A stretch of 64,000 bases of DNA from Hofstenia miamia (Eukaryota > Xenacoelomorpha > Acoela > Hofsteniidae): NCBI GenBank assembly GCA_900660155.1, contig CABFPE010000076.1, positions 463,773-527,772 on the forward strand, read 5' to 3'. Both the position numbers and the translations under genes were made by a program. A model generated the notes under the pieces. That model was not told the origin of the DNA and ran no database searches. It was given only the letters and a program-made list of their open reading frames with translations. Each line of letters starts with the position of its first letter. Positions within the stretch are counted from its first letter, which is position 1. This document shows positions 1-11,924 of the stretch, piece after piece.

Positions 1-44
<44 letters not shown>
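1..44. repeat. (TA)n microsatellite at window start
   Basis: Alternating TA/TG dinucleotides from the first base to about position 44. The tract probably continues outside the window. Similar TA tracts recur throughout and serve as Tc1-type insertion targets. Confidence 0.95.
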
Positions 45-45
<1 letters not shown>

Positions 46-3000
46 CACAGGCTTTGAGTTACTCAGACTGAGTGTGAGTTTTATGTTTTGAGTTTGCATT
101 CAAGTGTTTTTTAAAGAAAATTCCAAGTTTGATTGAGAATTTTTTACCTTTCCAAGTTTCTAGGGTAAAAAACATTAATTTTACAAAAATACTTAGCTAT
201 CAAATAGTTATTTGCCATTGGCAAAGGAATTGAAATATAAAATAATTTAATTTTTTAGTATTTTCAAGTATATTTTCAATTGAATTTAAATTCAAGTTTT
301 GATTATTTCTCTTCTGAATTTTTCCAATCAAGTTTTGAGAGCTTATTCAAGTTCAAGTTCTTAACATTCTGAGTATGTGAGAAAAAAATATATATATATA
401 CCTATAAGCCCTTAAAAATTAACACTCTGTGAGACAGTGCCAACATCTGATGTAATGCAAATGTAATCAATTTTTTTCACTTTATATGATTAGTGTGGAT
501 ATTTTAATATAATTATTGTGTTCATTTGGATAATTTTATTTTTTTCATGGATTAGTAATAATTTTTTTAAAAAGTGGCAATAAACCAATTACATGAAGCT
601 CTGTGTCTTTTTATCATTCTTTGTATTTTTATGTTAAATTCCAATATTTTTTTAGTATTATTAGTTGTTCTAGAGTATCTCTGATACTAACTTGGATGAA
701 ATGAGTACAGGTCAGACCAATTCCTACTATATGATTGCAATGAAATTTACTGTAAAACCTCTAAATAAGGAGGCTGACATAGAATATGCATCTACTCAAC
801 TATAGCAGGAACTATATGCTATAGCACTTAGTGTAGCATAATCCAAAGCATAGTGCTGCTGATGAAGGAAGAAGATCAGATGATTAGTTGAAACTAAGAT
901 CAAATTATGATTATTAATTAAAAAACAATTTAAGTTTAATTATCAGATTATCTTTGTAAATGCAACTAAGTATTAATATAGCAAATTAGTACTTGTTGTC
1001 AAATTTGACCAAATGAAGGGGGCAAATTCGCTTCCATTATTTTTAGCCATTTTTGGCAGATGGTACAAATTTGAAATTCAAATGACAGGTAAGTATTTGA
1101 AAGTTAACTATAAATATGTGAGAGATCATTTTGGAAATTGTTGAAGTAAATTCTTCAGAAATCTTATCTTTAGATTTTATATCAGTTTGCTTATTTATAC
1201 AAAATGTCAAGCTAAACAGTAAATGCAGTAGTAGTGGTTTGGGCACACATTGGGAGTGACAGAAGGGTCCTTGATCCAAACCATGAACCTGCATTTATTT
1301 TAGGTATATGAATAGGAGTTTTTTCCCTGTTTAGCTGGCTACCAATTCTTTTGTTTACATGTATCTAATAATTGATATCAGCAATAGGGCTGGATAGCCT
1401 ACCATAGGTTATACATATATTATCTTATAGACTTAGGTGACCCATAATAGACTGATAAATAGACCAAGCATGTATAATAGTTATTTAAATGTAAGGTAGG
1501 AAGCTGCAAGTTATTATGTAACTTATTTTAATTAAATTATTTAAAGCCAATAGTTTTTGGTAATGGCTAAAGTAATAGTTATTAAACAGCTAGTGACATT
1601 GCAAGGTTGCAACATGACATAAATACACATTACAAATTGAGTTTAAGTCAGTTACAAATAGCATTGAGAACTACACTGAGTAAGGATAGGGAACACATAA
1701 GAACATTGTTGAGCTGAGGTTTGGAACCACTTAATCAGCAATGGAAACACAACTGAGGTGATTCAGGGATCAGAGTTGGCTGGAGGCCATACCCAAATCA
1801 CAGAGCAGAGCTATGATGGTGGGGTACCTAAACAGTATCCAGTTAATTTAGATAAGTGAAGATTAACCAAAACAGATACAACAATGGAGTAAATAGTTAA
1901 CATATGTACATCCCTACCCACTTAGAACAAAGAACAATGATTTAAAAAAATAACTTAATCTATGTTAATGCTTGGTAGCAGATGCTACATTAGCTTTTAG
2001 CAGACATCTTAATCAATTTTTGACATAAAATCTAATAAAACAACTCTAGAAAAGCTATGCAATGTAGTTCTTGTTCTATGGATCACTCTTCTTTCAAAAT
2101 TTTGCAAAATTTAATATTTCAGTTAGAGAACCCCATTTTTTTAGAAAGTGCAAAAAAACAGTAATTGATTCACATATTTCTATCAATTACTTATTGGATG
2201 TTGTAGAAATTTTGGAAATATTGGCAAAACTGACCATCTAAACATAGACTATTTTAACAGAAAATGTAAATTTTTGAATTTTTTTAAAGCTGAAATTATG
2301 CACATTAATTAGAAAAGATGCAACATAAAAAGGATCATATATTAGATATTAATATGACAAATGTGGCTCTTAAATTCCAAAATGTGAAAGTACCATCCTT
2401 TTTATAAAAATTGAACTATGTTCAATAAAATAGCATGGTTATATTATTCTTTTATAAAACACTTCACCACATTAAAATTGCAAAAAAACAGAGTGCCACA
2501 TATAAATTTTTTTATATAGACAGAGCAACACATATAAAAGGCAGATTTTAGACAGAGCATCTGATATAAATTCTATCAAAGATAATATAGAGCCAAAATT
2601 TTTTTTGATTTTATGGTATACTGCCAGAAATTTCTTACTTTTGCAGTTAGGGTTGCTGCATGTGACTAGACTAATTATATAACAATTAGTTTGCAAGAAA
2701 GATTAGGAACATTTTTTAAGCAGAAATAGTGTATATAATTACTATGAATTTCTGCACATCTATCTATTTGCTTAGTATATAGATTTGGGGAATATATTAT
2801 TTAATGAAATTGTAGAACACATCATAATAAAAAATGTGTCTTATTAAACCAATGTTTTAAAAATTTCAGTGGTTAGGACCTCACTTATTTGTTAGCTATA
2901 ACCATCACAGTTAGCAACCCACATTCCATCAGAAAAACAAAGATATCAGTAATTTGCCATTGTAACAAAGTAACAGTAAAGATCCACCAAGGACTCACTT

Positions 3001-4209
3001 CCAATGATGACCAAATCACATAGCTTCATGCTCAAGTGGTATCTATGAAGATAATTCCTAACTTGCAAAGGTGCTACCTTTTGTGTCTCTAGTTGTCAAT
3101 TTCTAGCTCAATAAAATGTTTCTCATCATTTCTTATTCCTCAGTTCATTCAATAATAATAACAGCATGTAATTGCCATGCATTCATATTTGCCAGTGGCT
3201 TGTTATCATCACAATGTAAGGTGTTAAGTGCTTGTTCAAGTTGCAATTGATTGATAAAAAGTTCTTATTCCCTAACCATAGTCATACATGTAAATTAATG
3301 TGGTCCACTATCTGGGCTGTCTGATGGAATAAAGCATGTTGTTGCCCTAAACTCACAAGGAGTAACTCCCAAATTGCTTACACTTTTGCAATAGCAGTTT
3401 CCCTTGCAAAATTATAGAGCAATAATGCATCACACAATTTCAAGGGGACAAACAAATAGTGATAAAATCACCTATATCAATCTGAGCAATATTTAGCTTG
3501 AAATTGCAGAATCAAATAAAATAAAAAATTAAGGGCACCAGTGACTCTACATTAGTATGTCTTCCTCTCTTGCATCTAAATAATCACCAACTACTAAATC
3601 CTCATTCTCAGATGAAAATATTTATAAACAATACCTTTTGCAAAATCCCCAGCATTATTTAGGAAAATATTGCTATCTTAAATGTATTCATTAAGCACAT
3701 CAATGTTCAAGATATGACATTTTCAAAAATGAGCAGAATTTAAGTAGTAGTATTGAAATTTTGAATTTGGCTGCCTAATACGGAAATTGCTGATATATTT
3801 AATGCATTGGAATCTACTATTAGTTGAGTTATGTCTGCTTATGTCCTTTATTTCTTTAATGACAAGATTGTTCAGTTTCTCTATTGTTTCTGAGCCATAG
3901 TGAAATGGTATCCACACTTAGTTTGCTGAGAACTCAGTTCACTAAGAAATATTGGTTGAAATCCAGTTGATTCCATTATTAACTTTTATAACACATCTTG
4001 CAATTAAATATACTAATATGTATTTCATATTGATAGCTATTATTAAAATGATATGCAAAATTGAATGCACTTCTCAGGAGTTGAACCTGCAATCATACAT
4101 ACTGAATAATACAGTTCCATACAACATGAATCCTCAAACATATATATATTTATATATTATAGCAATTTATTAAATATATGTTTCTCCCAAAAATCAATTG
4201 CTTTCATAA
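45..4209. other. AT-rich sequence without recognised gene
   Basis: No open frame here resembles a known protein, and those present are short and of biased composition. About 60-385 is rich in TTCAAGTT-like words on one strand, which resembles the subterminal repeats of a DNA transposon, but I could not pair clear ends. The rest looks like unique non-coding DNA or very old repeats. Confidence 0.6.
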
Positions 4210-4520
4210 TTATTGGATATATGAAATCTCCATTAAATTCAACCTAATGGTAGCCAATTGAAAACCAGTGGCATCCTTGTTTGGAATGCCAACCCAAAAT
4301 ATTCCAACATTCTTTTGAGTCATCAGCATCTGTAACTGGATTTGCACATGGTACTTGGGGGTTAACTTAAAAGAATCATCATAATAGATCACTCTATTGC
4401 TCTTTTCAAGACACTTTACTTCAATGACATAGTCATGTGAAATCCCATTAGGAGTGGCTGCCAAAATCAGGTATATTTTACACAAATATAAACCACATTT
4501 GTTAATATAATATAATGATG
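4210..4520 (-). pseudogene. YqaJ-like nuclease domain fragment
   Basis: The minus-strand translation reads CGLYLCKIYLILAATPNGI, then a VIEVKCLEKS stretch and a YHVQIQLQML stretch. These are the three hallmark blocks of the YqaJ/lambda-exonuclease-like fold: the SPDG-type loop, the acidic residue plus E-x-K metal-binding motif, and the Q-x-x-x-Q segment. About 100 codons remain, while full-length animal proteins with this domain are several hundred residues. The SPDG aspartate is replaced by Asn (TPNG), so the metal site is probably impaired. No start, no flanking exon and no N-terminal part is visible. Such domains are common in repetitive gene families of invertebrates; which element or gene this came from cannot be told. 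It is probably a relic. Confidence 0.6.
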
Positions 4521-4529
4521 ATTAAGCTG

Positions 4530-6842
4530 CATATAATTTTCATGTTAATTTATGTATAACTATAAATATTATCTGCATATAATAATTTTGTTTTAGTACT
4601 AGCCTTCAAAAATGCACAATTTTGTAAATTTATAGCAAAGTTTGAGAAACTCATTGAATGTGAAAAATCTGATGCATTAGTGGAAGCCTTTGCAAAAGAC
4701 AGGCACATTTTTCTCCAATAGCATTTGACATCTGTTGTAGAGGATTCAACACTTCAACAATACAACCACATAATAAATGCAACTACATGTTTACATCCCC
4801 CTGCTTAGGCAACACAGCTTTTACACATTGCAGACAATATCTCCAAATGTCTTTCATAGACTTCAATAATGCATTTATTTGGAGAGGAGCTGACCTTGTG
4901 TTCAGGGGTAATTAAACATTGAACTGTATGGCAATCCTGAATTTGCTGCAACTCTATGGAACTGATTGCCCCTTCTCTCTAATTTGGGTGCATTTAATTG
5001 CATAATTTAGTATTTGCAACCCCTGGTTGGCTATAAATAACAGATATGTAAAAAATGATTCAAGCATTAAGTCATTCATCATTAGCAAATGTATTGATGT
5101 TGCTTTTATCATAACTATACTAAATTATTGCAAAGCTTCATTAAAGCTTAATTTATAGCAAAAGCCCATATCTCTATTGTTTGCAGTTAGTGGAAATAGC
5201 CAATTATATATCTGAAATATGGATAATGGTTTTGCTCACTCTAAAAAAACCAATTTCAAGTTACTTCAGAGCTAAATTAGTTGAACATAAGACAAGACAT
5301 AATCTCAGATGTCAATTAACAAAAAATCTAAGTTTCAATAATTTTTCAGATATTGGGTTTTGCCTGCTCAAGACAGTACAAATAAATATTAATGCTTAAT
5401 GTAAGTATTTTCCTAGAAATTTCTGTACATTCTGTATTTAAGTGGTCAGAAATGACATCAAACCAATCAAAGCCCATAATAGGTTTAAAACAAAAGAGGT
5501 AATATTAAAAAATCTAGGAAATTTTAAGAACTGGCAACCAATTTTTTGAAAATTTCCTATACAACTTATACAAAAATTAGATATTTTAAAACAATTCAAA
5601 ATTTTATTAAAATCCCCCATTTTCAATGTTTTTTCAATAAGGATGGTATGTTATATAACCAATCTATCTTGCTAAAAGCCAATTGCTGTTGATGAAGCAA
5701 AATCAATTTTCTGCATAGCAATAGCCTTATAAAGAATTTGTTTGATATTGTTTCAATGGGACAAATGTTTATCTTAATTCAGGAAATCATCAATGGGTTA
5801 GAAACAATATAGCAATTGTAAATAAATTCAAAATATCCTAAAAATTTTATTTTTTCATGTATATATATATATATCTATATATCTATAAGTTTACATATAA
5901 TAGGTATAATTATTACAGAGTCACTCAGGGAAATAGTGCCCTTTTTCTATTAATTACATTATTTTTGTAATTTGTAATTTCTGGTGATTTCCTCATTATG
6001 TACTTTTTATTTTCAAGCCTAATTCATGAAGCAAAAGTAATGTCCCCTCAATTGGTGCTAACATGCTACTGCTCAATTTAATTTGTGAGGGAAAATCATG
6101 ATTTTGTATAAATGTCAGAGACACTGATGAGAAAGGGCAATTGATTTTATCTCACCAAAACTGTGTTTGCTTTGTTTTACTATTATTATATTTACTCTGA
6201 TGGTTGTGATGATAATTGCTTAAGTTTCCAGCAACCATTTGGGAGTCACTCTTTTGTGCTGGGGATGACAACTAGTTCCTAGACAGTAGCAGTCCAAATT
6301 GTGGACTTCATTAGGTTATAGCTATGGTTACATATAGATATAAAAACCTTTAGTTCAAATTCAACATGAACAGACACTTATTATTGATTACACTCTGATG
6401 ATATTATGCCATTGGCTAGCATGAATGCACAGTAATTACATGTTATTTTTACATGAGCTGAGAGATAATAGAACAACTGAGACGGTTTATTGAGCTAGAT
6501 AATAATACATGAGACAAATAGGGTAGCACCTTTCAAGCAAGTTTACAAACCTCTCTTCTTGGATATCACTCTGGCATGAAGCCATACAAATTGGTCATCT
6601 TTGACATTTTCTTTCTAAGCAGTTACTAGTTACCTGGATGAATTACAGATGTTTTCTATTTGTTTATTTTTCACTAGTATCAGTGCCACTACAAGATGGT
6701 CACACTTGCAACCTTCTGCTGTGACATTAAGTTCCCCAGTGCTGTTCTAGTTCCAGCCCCTGATTCTACATTATTTGAATTCAATATTGAAAAGTGTAGT
6801 GACTTGAAATGTTTTGTTTAGCAATGCAAAATTATATTGCAA
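4530..6842. other. AT-rich sequence without recognised gene
   Basis: Only short open frames without family resemblance are seen. A short (TA)n tract lies near 5860-5885. No RNA gene or transposon end was recognised. Confidence 0.6.
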
Positions 6843-7751
6843 TAATTAGAATAACTATATGAAAGTTTTGCTTAATTCTTATATTGATAACAATAATCTA
6901 AAAGGACTTTCAGCATTCATTAAGGTCAAATTATAAAATAAACCACAATAACATATATTGTGGCTATTTGACAAATAATTATCACTGTCTTCTCGTCGAC
7001 AGTTATTGGCTTTTAGCAAGATAGATTGGCAATTAAGTGTACCATAGTTGGTACTTTTTATCAACATATGAAATCTTGATACCAACATAGACAACCATTG
7101 AGATGGTTGGTACTTTTTATCAGGGAACATGAATAAGTCATACATGAATAAGTCATACAGGAATAAGTCATACAGGAATAAGTCATACAGGAATAAGTCC
7201 TACAGCAATAAGTCCTACATGATTAAATCCTACGCTATTACTATTAATGATTTTAATTCTCTGAAATTCATTCATTTTTTTTTGTTTGGATTTTTTGTAA
7301 TAATTTATTGTTTTTTGGTAATTAAATTTTTCCATTGCCACTCTAAGTTTCCTTTGCTGTAGTTTGGTAATTACACTAAATGTTTCAACTACTTAGGAAT
7401 TATACATTAATGTAATGCACATTAAAGGCGAAGAGCTGTTCAATTTATTTATGAAAATAAGGACCTGCATATTATCATCAGAGATGGTAGTGTTCCACAC
7501 AACACGAATCTGCAAATATTTTAATGAACATTGATTTAGATATCATTTGAATAGTTAAATTCTACTTAAATACGCAATCAAAAAGGAAGAAACTATGTAT
7601 AAATAATAAATAAAGCAGTTGCAATAAAAGGAAAAATTCATAGATTTGCTATAAACCTACAATCATCCGTACAAATGCACAGTTGTGCTTACCAATATGC
7701 AAGACAAATCATATTTAAGGGAACACATTTCTACTATGAAAACATTTAATA
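6843..7751. repeat. First copy of a 0.9-kb direct duplication
   Basis: This stretch is repeated almost base for base at 7753-8661 (offset 910). Only a 3-base deletion and one substitution near the right part were seen between the copies. A single N separates them. The near identity, together with the N, suggests two contig ends covering the same locus, or two alleles, set side by side rather than an old genomic duplication. Confidence 0.9.
7129..7233 (+). repeat. 15-bp minisatellite, seven units
   Basis: Seven consecutive 15-bp units of the type ATGAATAAGTCATAC, drifting to AGGAATAAGTCCTAC and ATGATTAAATCCTAC. Because 15 is a multiple of three, the array reads as a repeated NKSYR peptide, but this is a by-product of the repeat and not a gene. 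It lies just after an inverted pair of GGTACTTTTTATCA words (7050-7122). Confidence 0.95.
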
Positions 7752-7752
7752 N
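7752..7752. other. Single-N assembly join
   Basis: One N stands exactly at the border between the two copies of the 0.9-kb duplication. A gap of unknown size written as one N, with the same sequence on both sides, is typical of overlapping contig ends that were not merged. Confidence 0.9.
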
Positions 7753-8661
7753 TAATTAGAATAACTATATGAAAGTTTTGCTTAATTCTTATATTGATAA
7801 CAATAATCTAAAAGGACTTTCAGCATTCATTAAGGTCAAATTATAAAATAAACCACAATAACATATATTGTGGCTATTTGACAAATAATTATCACTGTCT
7901 TCTCGTCGACAGTTATTGGCTTTTAGCAAGATAGATTGGCAATTAAGTGTACCATAGTTGGTACTTTTTATCAACATATGAAATCTTGATACCAACATAG
8001 ACAACCATTGAGATGGTTGGTACTTTTTATCAGGGAACATGAATAAGTCATACATGAATAAGTCATACAGGAATAAGTCATACAGGAATAAGTCATACAG
8101 GAATAAGTCCTACAGCAATAAGTCCTACATGATTAAATCCTACGCTATTACTATTAATGATTTTAATTCTCTGAAATTCATTCATTTTTTTTTGTTTGGA
8201 TTTTTTGTAATAATTTATTGTTTTTTGGTAATTAAATTTTTCCATTGCCACTCTAAGTTTCCTTTGCTGTAGTTTGGTAATTACACTAAATGTTTCAACT
8301 ACTTAGGAATTATACATTAATGTAATGCACATTAAAGGCGAAGAGCTGTTCAATTTATTTATGAAAATAAGGACCTGCATATTATCATCAGAGATGGTAG
8401 TGTTCCACACAACACGAATCTGCAAATATTTTAATGAACATTGATTTAGATATCATTTGAATAGTTAAATTCTACTTAAATACGCAATCAAAAAGGAAGA
8501 AACTATGTATAAATAATAAATAAAGCAGTTGCAATAAAAGGAAAAATTCATAGATTTGCTATACTACAATCATCCGTACAAATGCACAGCTGTGCTTACC
8601 AATATGCAAGACAAATCATATTTAAGGGAACACATTTCTACTATGAAAACATTTAATAATA
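7753..8661. repeat. Second copy of the 0.9-kb direct duplication
   Basis: Near-identical to 6843-7751. It contains the same 15-bp minisatellite at 8039-8143. After its end the sequence continues into unique DNA, so this copy is the one linked to the right-hand contig. Confidence 0.9.
8039..8143 (+). repeat. 15-bp minisatellite, duplicated array
   Basis: Same seven 15-bp units in the same order as at 7129-7233, inside the second copy of the duplication. Confidence 0.95.
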
Positions 8662-8929
8662 AATTATATTTGTTTAGAATAACAAAAAAAAGCAAATAAA
8701 AAAAATTCAACAATTATTTATACATGTATTTAAAATGACCGTAAATTGATCTTCGCAGATTAGCGCTTAACTTGCATCCCTTTCTTATATGGGTAACGTC
8801 TTAAATAAATCTCATTATTTTTATGTATAAAAAATTCTCGAATATCTATAATTTTGATCCCAATCTGTGACCAATAATTTCATATGACATTTTGCTGTTT
8901 AAATTTTGTGCTTATTAATGAAGAACTTA

Positions 8930-8989
8930 ATCATGTAGGATTTAATCGTGTAGGACTTATGCATGTAGGACGTATTCCTGTAGGACTTA
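8930..8989 (-). repeat. Inverted array of the same 15-bp minisatellite
   Basis: Four 15-bp units of the type CTGTAGGACTTATTC, which are the reverse complement of the GAATAAGTCCTACAG units at 8039-8143. Together the two arrays face each other across about 0.8 kb. Confidence 0.85.
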
Positions 8990-8995
8990 TTCTAT

Positions 8996-9385
8996 GCCGT
9001 CCTTTTTATCAACATACGAAATCTTGAAACCGACATAGCAAATTGTTATGACACAATATGAACAAAAAATTTAGCATCAATGAGGTATACATATCAATTA
9101 TATAGAAAGAGACATCAAAATTTAGTTTTAGCAGTTGTTTACTGACTTGTAATCTAGACTAAATGATAAAATATTATACTTGATTTCATAAAAAAAACTC
9201 AGATAAATATTTTAATGTGCATATGAGAAAATTTTAAATGACCCTTCTAATGTTATTAATCTTCATACCTCATTCATGCCAAATTTTTGTTCATATTGTC
9301 ATAACGATTTGCTATGTCGATCTCAAGGTTCCCTATGTCGGTTTCAAGATTTCGTATGTTGATAAAATGTACCAACCGCATGCCA
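8996..9385. repeat. Hairpin (foldback) element
   Basis: The left arm (about 8996-9095) begins TTTTTATCAACATACGAAAT and runs through a GAAACCGACATAGC word to CATCAATGAGGTAT. The right arm (about 9262-9385) is its reverse complement with moderate divergence and a short internal repeat (CTATGTCGATCTCAAGGTTC region). The spacer is about 170 bp. Long inverted arms with no coding capacity fit a foldback or MITE-type non-autonomous element. A related unpaired arm lies at 7058-7099. No target-site duplication was identified. Confidence 0.7.
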
Positions 9386-9559
9386 CCCTTTCAACAATAT
9401 TTGAATTGACATTTTGTGATAGAGCGAACTAGTTTTTTTGCAATTAGACATTGTGTTGTATTTTTGATTTTCTGTGTACATGTTTTTGCAATTTCGCACT
9501 ATACTTTCAATGAAAATGCCATTTTTTATTTTGCCAAGCAACTATTCTGTTCCAATTTT

Positions 9560-9626
9560 TAGTTTGAGTATAATATTATGGGCGAAGGTATAGAATAGGG
9601 TGCACGCGGACAAAATAAACACTAAT
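9560..9626 (-). repeat. CCGCGTG-family repeat, partial copy
   Basis: Reverse complement of the right half of the copy at 12881-13115 (shared GTGCACCCTATTC and CCTTCGCC words). It is cut by the N at 9627. Confidence 0.75.
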
Positions 9627-9627
9627 N
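9627..9627. other. Single-N assembly join
   Basis: The sequence right of the N repeats 8930 onward. This is the second of a series of single-N joins bordered by duplications. Confidence 0.9.
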
Positions 9628-10105
9628 ATCATGTAGGATTTAATCGTGTAGGACTTATGCATGTAGGACGTATTCCTGTAGGACTTATTCTATGCCGTCC
9701 TTTTTATCAACATACGAAATCTTGAAACCGACATAGCAAATTGTTATGACACAATATGAACAAAAAATTTAGCATCAATGAGGTATACATATCAATTATA
9801 TAGAAAGAGACATCAAAATTTAGTTTTAGCAGTTGTTTACTGACTTGTAATCTAGACTAAATGATAAAATATTATACTTGATTTCATAAAAAAAACTCAG
9901 ATAAATATTTTAATGTGCATATGAGAAAATTTTAAATGACCCTTCTAATGTTATTAATCTTCATACCTCATTCATGCCAAATTTTTGTTCATATTGTCAT
10001 AACGATTTGCTATGTCGATCTCAAGGTTCCCTATGTCGGTTTCAAGATTTCGTATGTTGATAAAATGTACCAACCGCATGCCACCCTTTCAACAATATTT
10101 GAATT
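9628..10105. repeat. Second copy of the 478-bp duplication
   Basis: Identical as far as compared to 8930-9407, including the hairpin element (here about 9694-10083). It is bounded by an N on both sides. Confidence 0.9.
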
Positions 10106-10106
10106 N
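10106..10106. other. Single-N assembly join
   Basis: Marks the end of the 478-bp copy and the start of the first of three copies of a LINE-containing segment. Confidence 0.9.
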
Positions 10107-10497
10107 TCGTATTATTATAACAACTAATATATTTTAAGCTTTGCACCCAATTATCGCCGCTAATCCTTGCGCATATTTTGCAAGTATTGACATTTTCTAA
10201 CAGCAAAGCATCTCGTCTCCGGGTCAACTTTCTGAGAGCCACTACGGCTACTCTCCGGTTTTGACATAGTAATATCTAAAACCTAACTAAACTGTGGTCA
10301 GGTAAGATTGGAACAGTTTAATGAAATCCGAATCAAAACCAAATAAACGTAACTTGTCAAGCAGAATGCAGTGAGGGAGGTGATGAAAGGCTTTTGAGAT
10401 GTCAAGAAAGATAATACAACCAGGATCATTACTATCAGAGTGAACGTAGCAGTTTTCGATGAGAGTGACGTATTTAAGGATAATACCACAAAAAACA
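10107..10497 (-). pseudogene. LINE reverse transcriptase fragment, copy 1
   Basis: The minus strand encodes a remnant of the reverse transcriptase block with ISKAF around 10400 in a shifted frame, as in the longer copy at 10949-11404. The first 275 bases equal 10670-10944. The LINE part is joined to about 190 bp of non-RT sequence at the lower-coordinate end, so it was truncated before duplication. It is broken by frame changes. Confidence 0.65.
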
Positions 10498-10669
10498 TGA
10501 AATTTATAAAATAATTAACTATTAATAAACAAATTACACGATCTAAAAGTATATTTTTGCAAATCTATACATGTTTAGTTTAAATCAAGTGCTTACGTTA
10601 GGCGAAATTTTCAAATAAATTTTGATAAAAATATAAATATATTAATTTCGATTACTCAATGTGTTTTAT

Positions 10670-10944
10670 TCGTATTATTATAACAACTAATATATTTTAA
10701 GCTTTGCACCCAATTATCGCCGCTAATCCTTGCGCATATTTTGCAAGTATTGACATTTTCTAACAGCAAAGCATCTCGTCTCCGGGTCAACTTTCTGAGA
10801 GCCACTACGGCTACTCTCCGGTTTTGACATAGTAATATCTAAAACCTAACTAAACTGTGGTCAGGTAAGATTGGAACAGTTTAATGAAATCCGAATCAAA
10901 ACCAAATAAACGTAACTTGTCAAGCAGAATGCAGTGAGGGAGGT
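10670..10944 (-). repeat. Duplicate of the LINE-containing segment, copy 2
   Basis: Same 275 bases as 10107-10381 (offset 563), ending exactly at the N at 10945. It carries only the edge of the RT piece. It is probably the left contig end that overlaps the next contig. Confidence 0.85.
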
Positions 10945-10945
10945 N
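10945..10945. other. Single-N assembly join
   Basis: Lies between LINE-segment copies 2 and 3. Confidence 0.9.
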
Positions 10946-10948
10946 TAC

Positions 10949-11404
10949 TCGTATTATTATAACAACTAATATATTTTAAGCATTGCACCCAATTATCGCC
11001 GCTAATCCTTGCGCATGTTTTGCAAGTATTGACATTTTCTAACACCAAAGCATCTCGTCTCCGGGTCAACTTTCTGAGAGCCACCACGGCTACTCTCCGG
11101 TTTTGACATAGTAATATCTAAAACCTAACTAAACTGTGGTCAGGTAAGACTGGAACAGTTCAATGAAATCCGAATCAAAACCAAATAAACGTAACTTGTC
11201 AAGCAGAATGCAGTGAGGGAGGTGATGAAAGGCTTTTGAGATGTCAAGAAAGATAATACAACCAGGATCATTACTATCAGAGTGAACGTAGCAGTTTTCG
11301 ATGAGAGTGAGCAGGTTAGTAATTGTAGAGCGATCAGGAAGGTTGCCATGCTGAGAAGAAGAGTTGAGGTAACGAATTTTTGGGAATACATAACGAAAAA
11401 CCAA
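10949..11404 (-). pseudogene. LINE (non-LTR) reverse transcriptase fragment, copy 3
   Basis: The minus-strand frame at 11129-11404 reads HGNLPDRSTITNLL, then IIFLDISKAF and LDKLRLFGF and ELFQSYLT. This is the order of the finger and palm blocks of CR1/L2/Jockey-type reverse transcriptases: the GFRPGRST block, the first catalytic Asp in FLDISKAF, and the following helix. It differs from copies 1 and 2 at several scattered bases, so it is an allele or a true second copy. Only about 90 of the usual 250 RT residues remain; the YADD block is absent. Confidence 0.8.
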
Positions 11405-11508
11405 AAGTTTATAGATTTGCTTAATTATACGATTATATTTTGTTATTTTTTAGTTAAAGATAATTATTATTAATTAAATGACTTCGTGGTTTTATTTGCT
11501 ATATTCCT

Positions 11509-11650
11509 AAAATATGTACCGCGTGCTATCGCGTGTTACCGCGTGCTACAAATATGCTAAATTATGACAAGGTATCGGTCTATATCGAGTATAATTTAAA
11601 CTTTTTGCTTATTTTATTGTATTTCCTATCGCGTGTCGCTATTCTACAAG
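11509..11650 (+). repeat. CCGCGTG-family repeat, left arm of an inverted pair
   Basis: Contains TACCGCGTGCTATCGCGTG and, 45 bp on, the family word ATCGGTCTATAT. The same sequence in reverse orientation follows directly at 11655-11790, so the two form a hairpin of about 280 bp. No coding capacity. Confidence 0.75.
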
Positions 11651-11654
11651 TTCG

Positions 11655-11790
11655 CCCATAAAAAGCTTAAAAAATAATATAAATAGATCAATAACTTTGG
11701 ATAATTAACCAAATTCGTAGCACGCGGTAACACGCGGTACATATTTAAGGAGAATAGCACAAAAACTGGGAATTCATAAATTTTTTATCT
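11655..11790 (-). repeat. CCGCGTG-family repeat, right arm of the pair
   Basis: Inverted copy. It contains CGTAGCACGCGGTAACACGC and the GAGAATAGCACAAAAACTGG flank, which matches (reversed) the CAGTTTTCTGTGCAATTCC flank of the copy at 12881. Confidence 0.75.
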
Positions 11791-11924
11791 ATTATTAACC
11801 CAAATACAAGATATAGATGTACATTAATGTAAATCTATACATTTTTAGTGTAAATCAAGTCTTTCATGATTTTTAAATAAATTGGAACTTTCAGAGAATT
11901 TTTTCTCCCGATTAGCATTTATTT

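Larger units (their letters stand above)
8930..9407. repeat. First copy of a 478-bp direct duplication
   Basis: This stretch is repeated at 9628-10105 (offset 698). The second copy starts immediately after the N at 9627 and stops immediately before the N at 10106. It looks like a small contig that overlaps its neighbour and was placed twice. Confidence 0.9.

Noticed and set aside
7129-7362. Repetitive NKSYR protein (also at 8039-8272)
   Set aside because: It is the translation of a 15-bp minisatellite whose unit length is a multiple of three; there is no sign of a gene.
8930-8989. CRISPR-like array
   Set aside because: Units are 15 bp without spacers in an animal genome; it is a minisatellite.
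6843-11404. Biological tandem duplications of the LINE and hairpin segments
   Set aside because: Copy borders fall on single Ns and identity is nearly complete, so an assembly cause is more likely.
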